The translations under genes and the position numbers were made by a program. A DNA stretch of 43,421 nucleotides from Flavobacteriales bacterium. Lineage in GTDB: Bacteria > Bacteroidota > Bacteroidia > NS11-12g > UBA955. Within the stretch, counting starts at the first letter, position 1. Every line of letters begins with the position of its first letter. The DNA lies in assembly GCA_947463125.1 (NCBI GenBank), contig CANHQZ010000015.1, positions 1-43,421 of the forward strand, given 5' to 3'. This document shows positions 16,402 through 23,942 of the stretch, piece after piece. The notes beneath the pieces were generated by a model. It did not search any database, was not told the DNA's origin, and saw nothing but the letters and a program-made list of their open reading frames with translations.

Positions 16402-18323
16402 GACTGATTTTAAGCTTGATTTTCTGTAGTTTACTGCAGCTAAATGCTGTAGCGCAGTCAAGCGGTTTTTCTCTGCAAACCCGGCGATTTGCCGATGCTG
16501 TATGGATTCGCTGGTCTGCACAGCGCCCCGATCTATTTAAAAAACAAAGTCCTCACGGATTTTCCCTACACAGGATCACCGTAAGCCGCGACGGAAAGGC
16601 ACTGGAAACCGAGGAGCGATATCGGTTAAATGCAGAACCCATTAGATGGGACACGGCTTCGAATCTGAGCGATACCCTACGAACGCTTAAAACGTTGTTT
16701 TTTTTCAAATCCGATTATACCGATGATATCCGCAAAAACATACAAAACAAGGAAATGGCAGACTTGGCGTGGTTGCAGGGTAATCTGATGCTGCTACGGG
16801 ATTTCAGGCTGGCACTCAACTGTGGTATGGGTTGGATTGATATGGATGCGAAAGCCAATGAAACGTATCTGTATGAATTGCAACCCTGGAACGATACGAC
16901 CCTGCTTGGATCTGCATACTGTGGGGTGTACCGGCAACAGGCAATTCCAAACCTCTCGCTGAAAAACGAAAAAAACAGAACTGTATTGCTACAAATAGCT
17001 GAATCGCCGGACTATTGGGGGTACATCATTGAAAAGGCACTGGATTCAGGCATGAACTTTAAACCCTTGTCTGCACAGCCTTTTGTCAATGGCACAAAAT
17101 CGCCGGATTTGCTGGTAAACGATTCACAGGGGTTTGCCTTCGGCCAAATTTATTACAGGGTTGCAGGTATCGATGCCTTCGGGCTTTCGGGACCGTGGTC
17201 GGATACGGCAGGCGTTTTTATGGTACCGGAAATGGTTTGTCCGGGCATCGAAAACTTTCGTCTTGTCGGAGATACGTTGCTGGAATTCAGCTGGAATATG
17301 CCTGACAGCTTGTTGCCCTACGTGAAAAAATCCTCTTTCAGTTACAGCAGTTCGGTAGATGAGGTATTCCTCCCTTTAAAGCTATGGAAGGCAGGTAGTT
17401 TTATGCGTGCACGTTGGCCTTCCGGGTGGTCTTCGGTTTATCTCAAACCGTCTTTTACCGATATAAACAGCGACGAATATTTTGGGCCTGTTGCATTTTT
17501 GCAACCCCCGGATTCCTTGCCACCTCCCGCTCCTGAAAGACTCTCAGCGGTTTGCGATTCATCGGGTATTGTTCGGATTCACTGGCGTTCGATCCAGGGT
17601 GCGGAGTATTACCGCCTCTATCGCGCCAATTACCGTAATGTGGAATTTACGGACCACTCCCATCTATACTTAAGTGATACGTTCTATTCTGATACGCTGG
17701 ATTTGAAAACCCTGCAAGACTCTGTTTACTATGCAGTCACTGCACTTGACAGCCGTTATAACGAATCGCCCCAAACCAAGGTGGCGTGCGCTGTGTACGA
17801 CATTATCCCGCCACCACCTCCTGCATTTTTGGGGTATGAACTCACGGATAAAGGATTTCTTCTGCGCTGGACCCAACACAGCGATGCTGCTTATTACACC
17901 CTTTACAGGCAAGGGAATCAGCCGATGCAGGTAATTGCGGATTCGGCAACCTACACCGATAGTACCGGCGTGGAAGAGGAGCATTATACCTATCACCTGA
18001 TAGCGACCGACCGCAATGGCAATGTTTCCGGGTCTTCAGCCAGACTATCGCTGAAGTTTCCGGCAAAATCTGAAATCCCTGAGGTCCCCAGACCCATTTG
18101 CCTGAATGACAGCCAGAAACGCCATTGCTGCATTTTTTGGGATTATCCTGAAATGGAAGGCATCTCGCATTTCAGGATTATGCTAAAAACCAACGGAAGA
18201 AAAAAAACCATGGGAACAGCCCGAGCAGATGAAAGGCAATATTGTCTGTTTGGGTATTTAAAATCTGAAGAGGATGAAATTCAGGTTATTGCTTATACCA
18301 AAAATGGAATGAAGAGCCGATGA
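16398..18323 (+). CDS. Exported fibronectin type III protein (unit gene B)
   Basis: The product is 641 aa from a GTG that overlaps the stop of gene A. The signal peptide is MRLILSLIFCSLLQLNAVAQ. The N-terminal part (about 21-190) is unrecognised. From about 190 on there are FN3-like beta-sandwiches. One is at 190-285 (DYWGYIIEKALDSGMNFKPL, IYYRVAGIDAFGLSGPWSD). Clearer ones lie at about 375-470 (PERLSAV, HWRSIQGAEYYRLYRANY, YYAVTALDSRYNES) and 471-560 (GFLLRWTQHSDAAYYTLYRQ, YHLIATDRNGNVSG). A last, divergent one runs to the C-terminus. There are no transmembrane segments after the signal peptide and no T9SS sorting domain. FN3 arrays usually mediate protein or glycan binding, so a structural or adaptor role alongside gene A is plausible. 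The next gene overlaps by ATGA. Confidence 0.8.
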   Translation: MRLILSLIFCSLLQLNAVAQSSGFSLQTRRFADAVWIRWSAQRPDLFKKQSPHGFSLHRITVSRDGKALETEERYRLNAEPIRWDTASNLSDTLRTLKTLFFFKSDYTDDIRKNIQNKEMADLAWLQGNLMLLRDFRLALNCGMGWIDMDAKANETYLYELQPWNDTTLLGSAYCGVYRQQAIPNLSLKNEKNRTVLLQIAESPDYWGYIIEKALDSGMNFKPLSAQPFVNGTKSPDLLVNDSQGFAFGQIYYRVAGIDAFGLSGPWSDTAGVFMVPEMVCPGIENFRLVGDTLLEFSWNMPDSLLPYVKKSSFSYSSSVDEVFLPLKLWKAGSFMRARWPSGWSSVYLKPSFTDINSDEYFGPVAFLQPPDSLPPPAPERLSAVCDSSGIVRIHWRSIQGAEYYRLYRANYRNVEFTDHSHLYLSDTFYSDTLDLKTLQDSVYYAVTALDSRYNESPQTKVACAVYDIIPPPPPAFLGYELTDKGFLLRWTQHSDAAYYTLYRQGNQPMQVIADSATYTDSTGVEEEHYTYHLIATDRNGNVSGSSARLSLKFPAKSEIPEVPRPICLNDSQKRHCCIFWDYPEMEGISHFRIMLKTNGRKKTMGTARADERQYCLFGYLKSEEDEIQVIAYTKNGMKSR

Positions 18324-20452
18324 AAAAATTCATAATAATACCGTGCCTTTTGATGATACAGGCGCTTTGCGGAAAACAACATTATCTGCTGGAGTTTAGC
18401 GGGGATTATACCTGGGGAGGCGGAAATGCCGATTTTGTAAAAGTTAAAATTATTTATCATTTTGACGGTAAATCCAATATCTATGATTCCCTGATTTTGC
18501 GCGGACCTGTTCAAAAAGTATTCAGAAGGTCCTTTGCCCAAACTCCCGATTCGTTGTCTTTTCAGATTGTGGACCATTCCAGGCGGATTCCACAGCAGAA
18601 CACATTTGTAATGGGCAGTGCTTTGCAGCATTGCAGTCGTTTGATATTCCCCAAACTCATGAAAAATGCGCCGTGTGAGTCCTTTTATTACAACGAGCTG
18701 GGCCTCATTTGTGCTTCGCTAAAACTCAGTGTATACGATGATGTTTTACCGAACCTGCCCGAAAAAAACGGATTGCTGCAAAATGCGGTCTATTGCGAAT
18801 CAGAAGCAAGAAATTTCAGACTTAATGCGCCTTGCCACATGGCTTTCAGGCCGTCAGGAGGAATGTTGCAGTGGTATGAAAGTACCGCGCCACAGGGACC
18901 ATGGACAAAAACAGATACGGGCCTGACCTGCAATCCATCTGCCCGCTTGCTTTCGGGGCAAACACCACTGTTCAATCAGCATAGGTATTATAAGCTTGTG
19001 ACGGATTCATTCACTGTAACCGGCGAACGTAGCAAATCTAGCGGTGTGTTTGGCCCTGTATCGTATTATTTGAATCCCCGGGCTGATTCAATCACCGTGT
19101 ATGGCAGAAACTGCAGCGAAACCCAAAAGCGAATGGATATAGCGCTTACCAACGACAGTGCACATCAGCATGCTGAAGGAATCAATGTATGGCTCAAAAA
19201 CCTGGATAATCCTGCACCCGATGGCTTGTGGTTTTTTGGAAATTGGGAAAATGCAACCGGCATACGAATAGGCAAGATGACGGGGCAATATCATGCCCTT
19301 GCATCACAAAATGCTGGCAAGACTTTCTATACGGTGAATGGATGGTATGCAATAGGATTGGATTTTACCCCCTGGAATGACTTTGACTGCGGTTTTCGCT
19401 GGGATACTGTTGTTGTCAGCGGCCCGTATGGAATGGAAATTAATCCCCGCATATTATGCGGAGAAAAATGTCCTGGAAACAGCGATGGAAAGTTTACCAT
19501 TACTGGGAAAAGTGCGTTATGGAATGATACACTTTTGGTGAGTGTAAAAGGGTTGGGCTTATACAAACCGGGTGATACAATAACAGGTTTGCCACGCGGA
19601 GATTATGATTACTCGGTTTCAGGCCGGGGTGGATGTTTTGAAAAAGGACAGTTCCGAATTCCCGGCTCTCCTTTTTTTGGAAAAAAATTCAGGGTAGATA
19701 CGACGCTTTGTCTTGGACAGAAACTGTTCATCAACGCAAAGGATTCGAACGCCAGCGCTTTTGAGGCAACCAAACCCAATGGTGATAAACTGTTGAATGA
19801 TACGTTTACGGCGTATGAAAATGGTCGCTGGCATTTGCAATGGACCAATGATTCGGGTTGTGTGGCGCGCGATACGTTACATGTTCAAAGGCGCAGCCTT
19901 GCAGTTACCCATGATTTTTTAATGCCGGCACAGGTGAGGCTTTCCGATACTGCCTGGGCCATAGATCACAGCCGGCCTAAACCCCTCAGCAGCAGCTGGA
20001 ATGCAGAAAAGGCCACGTGGGAGCGCGCGCAAAATGAAAACCTAAGGTTTTATATAAAAGATACCGGACTGTACCGCATTACCCTCACCTCCCAATTCGA
20101 TTCGGGTTGTACTTTCCGCCGCACTAAAGTCTTGCATATCGTCGGGGTAAATGATACAGCCGGATTCCTGCCTCAGCTTGGTTATCAGGGCCCGTTGATT
20201 AAGCAGTTTGTACTCAAACCCAATCCTTCTGATGGAATAAAGTTTTCAGCGGAAATAACACTCAGAAAGCCTTCCGATATTGTCCTGATGCTGCTAGATC
20301 CCATTTCAGGAATTGAGCTACGCAAAAAGGAGTACAAACAGATACAGCGGTTGTCCGAACATCCCTTTGATATTGAAGCTGAGGGAGTTTATTACCTCAG
20401 AGTATTGGCCGAAAACGAGACCCAAATTCGCAAAATACTCATCATTAAATAG
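18320..20452 (+). CDS. T9SS-sorted surface protein with SprB/PKD-like domains (unit gene C)
   Basis: This 710-aa protein has a signal peptide (MKKFIIIPCLLMIQALCG). The middle holds Ig/PKD-type domains. Around 383-445 a SprB-repeat-like unit reads CPGNSDGKFTITGKS ... DTITGLPRGDYDYSVSGRGGC. Around 460-535 a second unit has LCLGQKLFINAKDSN ... WTNDSGCVARDTLHV, and a third runs to about 620. The last 80 residues are a typical type A T9SS C-terminal sorting domain: FVLKPNPSDGIKFSAEITLR, DIVLMLLDPISGIEL, EGVYYLRVLAENETQIRKIL. The protein should cross the outer membrane through the T9SS (SprA is encoded in this window) and be retained at the surface or released. Its ATG overlaps the gene B stop; gene D starts 7 nt after its TAG. 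Confidence 0.85.
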   Translation: MKKFIIIPCLLMIQALCGKQHYLLEFSGDYTWGGGNADFVKVKIIYHFDGKSNIYDSLILRGPVQKVFRRSFAQTPDSLSFQIVDHSRRIPQQNTFVMGSALQHCSRLIFPKLMKNAPCESFYYNELGLICASLKLSVYDDVLPNLPEKNGLLQNAVYCESEARNFRLNAPCHMAFRPSGGMLQWYESTAPQGPWTKTDTGLTCNPSARLLSGQTPLFNQHRYYKLVTDSFTVTGERSKSSGVFGPVSYYLNPRADSITVYGRNCSETQKRMDIALTNDSAHQHAEGINVWLKNLDNPAPDGLWFFGNWENATGIRIGKMTGQYHALASQNAGKTFYTVNGWYAIGLDFTPWNDFDCGFRWDTVVVSGPYGMEINPRILCGEKCPGNSDGKFTITGKSALWNDTLLVSVKGLGLYKPGDTITGLPRGDYDYSVSGRGGCFEKGQFRIPGSPFFGKKFRVDTTLCLGQKLFINAKDSNASAFEATKPNGDKLLNDTFTAYENGRWHLQWTNDSGCVARDTLHVQRRSLAVTHDFLMPAQVRLSDTAWAIDHSRPKPLSSSWNAEKATWERAQNENLRFYIKDTGLYRITLTSQFDSGCTFRRTKVLHIVGVNDTAGFLPQLGYQGPLIKQFVLKPNPSDGIKFSAEITLRKPSDIVLMLLDPISGIELRKKEYKQIQRLSEHPFDIEAEGVYYLRVLAENETQIRKILIIK

Positions 20453-20459
20453 GCAAAGG

Positions 20460-22073
20460 GTGCGCAGGTTATTAGCGATATTGATGTTATTTTTCGGAGG
20501 TCCAGCATGGCTTTTTTCGCAGGACGTGGAGAAGGTGCTGAAAAACAAACCTGTTGAGGCGAACGGAACTGTGCAGTTGCAGCAAATGCTGAATCGCAAA
20601 TTCGGTGATGCGGGCAACGATCAGCCATACAACTATGTGCTCAGCGGAAATCTGAACCTAAAATTATTTGGCGTAATCGATGCGCCGTTTCAGATGCTGT
20701 TTTCCAATATGGGCAGCCGGTTTTCGCAGCCAACATTTAACCAAACAGCGCTGCACCCGCAGTACAAATGGATTCAGCTGCACCTGGGAAGAATTGCTGT
20801 GAACTGGTCGCCCCAAACCGTGGGCGGGCATGTATTTCAGGGCGCTGCCACCGATCTTACCCCTGGCAACTGGACATTCAGTGCCTTGTATGGCCGTTTT
20901 CAGAAAGCCGTTTCAGCCCCGCCGGACTCACTCTCAGGCAATGTAATTCCTGCGTTCAGGCGTATGGGATATGGGTTCAGGGCCGCTCACCGGCATAAAA
21001 ACACCCATGTGCAGGCCACCTATTTTCAGGCTTCCGACGACACCGGCAGTGTGCAAATCGGACCTTTTGCAGCGCAAAAACCAATCGGAAACAGGGTTTA
21101 CGGTTTGCTTTATGACCAAATCGTGTTCAAAAAACTCATGCTACAGGCCACGTGGAACCAAAGCCTTATTAATTCGGATTTGCGGCTACCCGATAAATGG
21201 ACAAACAGGCAACATTACAAAGCAAGCCTGGCCTGGCAGGGCAAAGCGCATCAGTGGAACCTTGCCTATGAGCACACCGATCCCGATTACCACACGCTGG
21301 GCGCCTATTACTTTAACAACGACATGGAAAACATCAGTCTGGGCGGCAATCTACAGGCGCTAAAAGGGAAGTTGAGCCTGAGCGGACAGGCGGGTTTGCA
21401 GCGCGACAACCTCGATAACCGAAAGAGTTCTTCCATGCGCAGGCAGGTATACAGCCTGCAGGCGCAATACCGGCTGGGCAAAAGTGGCATGCTGTCGGGT
21501 TCCTATTCCAGTTTTACGAGCTTCACCAATACACGGCCGTTCACGGATTATCTGCAACCCAACAGCCCTATGCTGGCCTGGGATACGCTCAATTTCAGAG
21601 AAATTTCAGAATCCGGGAATGTGCAGCTGGCCCTGCCCATGCCCAAATGGGGGAAATGGCAGGGCAGTTTCACGGGCAACGGACTTTGGCAGCGTAATGC
21701 CGGTGCACCGGGCAGCAACAGCGATTTTTACAACGCCGGTGCGGGTTTGGTGGCCCAGCACACCCAAAATGGCGCCACGCTGGCCCTGCAACTGAATGCC
21801 GGACAAAACATGGCAGGGGAGATGGTGATGCGGAACCTGGGGCCTGTGATATCCTGCAGTCTGCCACTGATGGATAAAAAGCTGAGAACGTCCGTTTCGT
21901 GGTCGCGCATTGTATCGCAGGTGCAAAACCAAAGAAACGTGATGAGCAGCGCCCGGTTTCAGCTGAACCGGCAATGGAAAAAACAATCACTACAGGCTAT
22001 GCTGCAGTTTCAGCAATCCCAAGGCAGGGGCTTTATGCAGGCGGTAGTGGGGTATCAGGTGGTGGTGAGGTAG
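20460..22073 (+). CDS. Outer-membrane beta-barrel protein (unit gene D)
   Basis: I place the start at the GTG at 20460, giving 537 aa with a clean signal peptide (RRLLAILMLFFGGPAWLFSQ after the initiator). An in-frame ATG at 20313 would overlap gene C by 140 bp and put 49 hydrophilic residues ahead of the signal peptide. The GTG lies 7 nt after the gene C stop, preceded by GCAAAGG. After an initial short helix the protein is continuous amphipathic strands with aromatic girdles, for example QLHLGRIAVNWSPQTVGGHV, DLTPGNWTFSALYGRFQKA, LMLQATWN and KLSLSGQAGLQRD. It ends ...AVVGYQVVVR with alternating residues, as expected for a barrel. I recognise the style but no named family. It is probably the outer-membrane anchor or pore for the products of genes A-C. 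Confidence 0.75.
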   Translation: MRRLLAILMLFFGGPAWLFSQDVEKVLKNKPVEANGTVQLQQMLNRKFGDAGNDQPYNYVLSGNLNLKLFGVIDAPFQMLFSNMGSRFSQPTFNQTALHPQYKWIQLHLGRIAVNWSPQTVGGHVFQGAATDLTPGNWTFSALYGRFQKAVSAPPDSLSGNVIPAFRRMGYGFRAAHRHKNTHVQATYFQASDDTGSVQIGPFAAQKPIGNRVYGLLYDQIVFKKLMLQATWNQSLINSDLRLPDKWTNRQHYKASLAWQGKAHQWNLAYEHTDPDYHTLGAYYFNNDMENISLGGNLQALKGKLSLSGQAGLQRDNLDNRKSSSMRRQVYSLQAQYRLGKSGMLSGSYSSFTSFTNTRPFTDYLQPNSPMLAWDTLNFREISESGNVQLALPMPKWGKWQGSFTGNGLWQRNAGAPGSNSDFYNAGAGLVAQHTQNGATLALQLNAGQNMAGEMVMRNLGPVISCSLPLMDKKLRTSVSWSRIVSQVQNQRNVMSSARFQLNRQWKKQSLQAMLQFQQSQGRGFMQAVVGYQVVVR

Positions 22074-22180
22074 GTTTGCAGCTAAAAGAAGTTGGCGGGT
22101 TTTAATCGAAATGCTGATCCAGTAAAATAATTTTCTTTTACTACAGATTATTTTTTAGAGAATAAATCCGCTAATTATAT

Positions 22181-22396
22181 TTAGTTACTGCTAGGCGATT
22201 GTAATTTTTCGACACTGTCTTTGGGCAATTCAAAAAAAGGCGCTTTACCATCTTCTATAGTAAATGGCAGGCCTCTGGAAGAGCAACATCCGTATGTGAA
22301 TCCGCTGTAATAATACACTATGTTACCTTTTTTGAAATTATCGGATAGCCAACTGCATTCATCTATGGTTACATTTCTTGTTAAAATATATTTCAT
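22181..22396 (-). CDS. Small hypothetical protein, 71 aa
   Basis: The predicted protein begins MKYILTRNVTIDECSWL and contains FKKGNIVYYYSGFTYGCCSS, then APFFELPKDSVEKLQSP. It has no signal peptide or membrane segment and three closely placed cysteines (one near residue 14, two adjacent near residue 37). The composition looks like a small folded cytoplasmic protein rather than noise, but I cannot name a family. It lies in AT-rich DNA on the strand opposite the four-gene unit, next to a MITE-like repeat, and so may belong to a small acquired island. Confidence 0.55.
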   Translation of the reverse strand: MKYILTRNVTIDECSWLSDNFKKGNIVYYYSGFTYGCCSSRGLPFTIEDGKAPFFELPKDSVEKLQSPSSN

Positions 22397-22424
22397 GTTA
22401 ATCTTCTAGAAAAATTATTTCACG

Positions 22425-22554
22425 TATAACGTTTTGCAGATTGGCGATGGGCGGGCTTTTCAGCACAAAAGTTAGTTTGGAGAACTGAACTTTGTACTAC
22501 TACAAAACTGTCAAGCGGAGACGAAACCCCGCCTAGTGCCAATGTGCTGTTATA
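22425..22554. repeat. MITE-like 130-bp element with imperfect terminal inverted repeats
   Basis: The left end reads TATAACGTTTTGCAGATTGG then CGATGGGCGGG. The right end, read on the other strand, is TATAACAGCACATTGGCACT then AGGCGGG. From GCA onward the two arms agree at 16 of 20 positions, and both start TATAAC. The 130-bp unit has no ORF. A further copy of one terminus (TATAAC-N6-ATTGGCG) begins at 23156. Such short non-coding palindromic units are common between acquired genes in Bacteroidota. No flanking target-site duplication is evident. Confidence 0.6.
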
Positions 22555-22561
22555 GCCAGCC
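22549..22561 (+). repeat. Left 13-bp inverted repeat bracketing doxX
   Basis: GTTATAGCCAGCC matches the reverse complement of 23149-23161 (GGTTGGCTATAAC) at 12 of 13 positions. The pair brackets the DoxX gene, and this copy overlaps the right end of the 130-bp element. Confidence 0.6.
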
Positions 22562-22570
22562 TTTATTTAA

Positions 22571-23011
22571 TTAGTTTTTCTTTGCATCACTAGATTTACC
22601 AAAAAAGTAATAGTCTAATGAAAATTTACTTGGTCCTGCTAAAAAGATAGTTAGCATCACTGCTGCATATGCAAATGCCATTTCTGCATCTCCAAAAAAA
22701 TCACCCTTATCAGCAATAAAACCAGCTACTAACATCGTAATAAAAATTAAGAAAGCGCCAAGCCTAGAGAATAGACCTAAAACCAACATAATGCCTCCAA
22801 ATAATTCAGCTCCTGTTCTCAAGTAAGCCATAAAAAAGGGTAGGGGGAAATGTAGATCCTTCTCAAGATAGCCAGCAAAGCCGGCCATTGCTTTTGCGTC
22901 AAAAAAACCGCTCCCATGATTGATAAAAAGAATTCCAATTATTACTCTGAGAACTAATATGTAGTTTTGAGTAATTGGTTCTGTTCCGTTAAATAATTTT
23001 GTCATCTTCAT
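22571..23011 (-). CDS. DoxX family membrane protein
   Basis: This 146-aa protein has four predicted transmembrane helices. DoxX hallmarks are RVIIGILFINHGSGFFDAK near the N-terminus (helix 1 with the conserved H-G), FFMAYLRTGAELFGGIMLVL (helix 2), GLFSRLGAFLIFITMLVAGF (helix 3) and AFAYAAVMLTIFLAGPSKFS (helix 4), then a short polar tail. DoxX proteins are inner-membrane proteins linked in some bacteria to thiol or oxidative stress complexes; the exact role here is unknown. The gene is AT-rich, stands alone and is flanked by 13-bp inverted repeats, which suggests recent acquisition as a cassette. Confidence 0.88.
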   Translation of the reverse strand: MKMTKLFNGTEPITQNYILVLRVIIGILFINHGSGFFDAKAMAGFAGYLEKDLHFPLPFFMAYLRTGAELFGGIMLVLGLFSRLGAFLIFITMLVAGFIADKGDFFGDAEMAFAYAAVMLTIFLAGPSKFSLDYYFFGKSSDAKKN

Positions 23012-23148
23012 TTTTTTTAATGTGCCTACTTTGTAAAAGGGTGTTCGGCTTGTCCCATATTGTGGTGTTTAACAATTTATAAATATTTTGTTTAATCTCA
23101 TATCATCAATTCTAAAATCATCATCTTTTTAAGTTGTTATTGTCCTAA

Positions 23149-23161
23149 GGTTGGCTATAAC
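23149..23161 (-). repeat. Right 13-bp inverted repeat bracketing doxX
   Basis: GGTTGGCTATAAC is the 12/13 inverted partner of 22549-22561. From 23156 it continues TATAAC-TTTCTT-ATTGGCG, like the left end of the 130-bp element, so it may be the terminus of a second, decayed copy. Confidence 0.55.
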
Positions 23162-23433
23162 TTTCTTATTGGCGCAATTCAATTGCACATAATTCCCTAT
23201 TTAACTGGAAATAATGTGTAACTTTTTGAGCCTCCTATTGCAATAATAGTAAATCTCAATAAACTTACAAAAAGAAAAAAGAATAAAAATTAAGAAAAAA
23301 ATTAGCTACTGTGCGGCTAAGCTACATTCTCAACAGCCGAGGGGCATGGCAATCAATCCATAATAAACCATACCCAAAAATCTGGGGTGAGGGATTGTCT
23401 TTTGGCTTGCAATGGTGCTAAAAAGTGGAGTGC

Positions 23434-23460
23434 AAAAAAAGCCCCGGATCTCGCCGGGGC
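23434..23460 (-). terminator. Rho-independent terminator of the 31-aa gene
   Basis: On the minus strand GCCCCGG pairs with CCGGGGC around a 6-nt loop CGAGAT and is followed by seven T residues. It starts 7 nt after the stop codon of the 31-aa reading frame, which strongly supports that frame being transcribed. Confidence 0.88.
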
Positions 23461-23467
23461 CTCGGGG

Positions 23468-23563
23468 TTAGTTTTTCTTGCGGGATGTGAGCCAGGCTAT
23501 AAGAAAAATAGCCGGTATCACGACCACAATGCCCGCAAAAATCAAAATGTAATCTTCCTGCAT
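23468..23563 (-). CDS. 31-aa single-pass membrane microprotein
   Basis: The translation is MQEDYILIFAGIVVVIPAIF followed by LIAWLTSRKKN. A short acidic N-terminus, one 18-20-residue hydrophobic helix and a basic C-terminus (positive inside) are the normal layout of a small inner-membrane protein. A strong terminator follows directly. A promoter-like AACATTTG (minus strand, 23619-23612) lies 48 nt upstream. I recognise no family; small accessory subunits of respiratory or transport complexes look like this. The terminator and the clean topology make it more than a chance frame. Confidence 0.6.
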   Translation of the reverse strand: MQEDYILIFAGIVVVIPAIFLIAWLTSRKKN

Positions 23564-23942
23564 AGGCAATATATTTTAGTATTACGAAGTAAAGAAGAAA
23601 ATTTAAAAAAGCAAATGTTCTTGTGTAAAATGATAAACAGTTAACTCGCTGAAATTCAATAAACCCCTTTGTGTGCTGAGGGATGTCATGCTGTTGTGGA
23701 TTAAGTAAGTTATGCACATGATAAAAACGGTCTTATCCGAACCCTGTTTTTAATCAACGCAAAAAGTGCGGGGAAAAATAATCCTGAATATCCTTGAAAA
23801 CATTGTGGAATATGAATAAAAGCTATTTTGAAACACTGTAAATAAGGTGTTCCCTGCTCTTTGTTTGTAACTTGTGTTAAGCATGTGACCTCTGCCCTTG
23901 GCGATTAGCCGGTGCCGATAGTAAATTTGCCCTTACGAATCT
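23564..23942. other. Intergenic region with a cluster of DnaA-box-like sites
   Basis: No gene is seen in these 379 bp. The stretch holds TGTGGATTA (23695-23703) and TTATGCACA (23710-23718), each one mismatch from the DnaA box or its complement and in opposite orientation 6 bp apart. Two weaker matches are TTATCCGAA (23733-23741) and TGTGGAATA (23804-23812). AT-rich DNA surrounds them. The trxB promoter is at the right end. It could be a DnaA-bound region, but chance is not excluded. Confidence 0.35.
23898..23929 (+). promoter_or_regulatory. Bacteroidetes-type promoter of trxB
   Basis: TAAATTTG (23922-23929) matches the -7 consensus exactly, with TTG (23898-23900) 21 nt upstream as the -33 element. 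The box ends 13 nt before the trxB ATG, giving a leader of only a few bases. Confidence 0.65.

Larger units (their letters stand above)
23012..23467. other. AT-rich intergenic stretch with repeat remnant and terminator
   Basis: This holds no credible protein. It contains the right inverted repeat (23149-23161), a dyad GCAATT-C-AATTGC (23174-23186), a long A-rich tract (about 23262-23310), and the terminator of the 31-aa gene (23434-23460). The base composition is clearly more AT-rich than the neighbouring genes. Confidence 0.6.

Noticed and set aside
20313-20459. Upstream ATG for the outer-membrane barrel
   Set aside because: It overlaps gene C by 140 bp and places a hydrophilic leader before the signal peptide.
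23387-23717. Overlapping frames on both strands around the 31-aa gene
   Set aside because: Both run through a perfect terminator hairpin and have odd composition. The 31-aa frame fits the terminator better.
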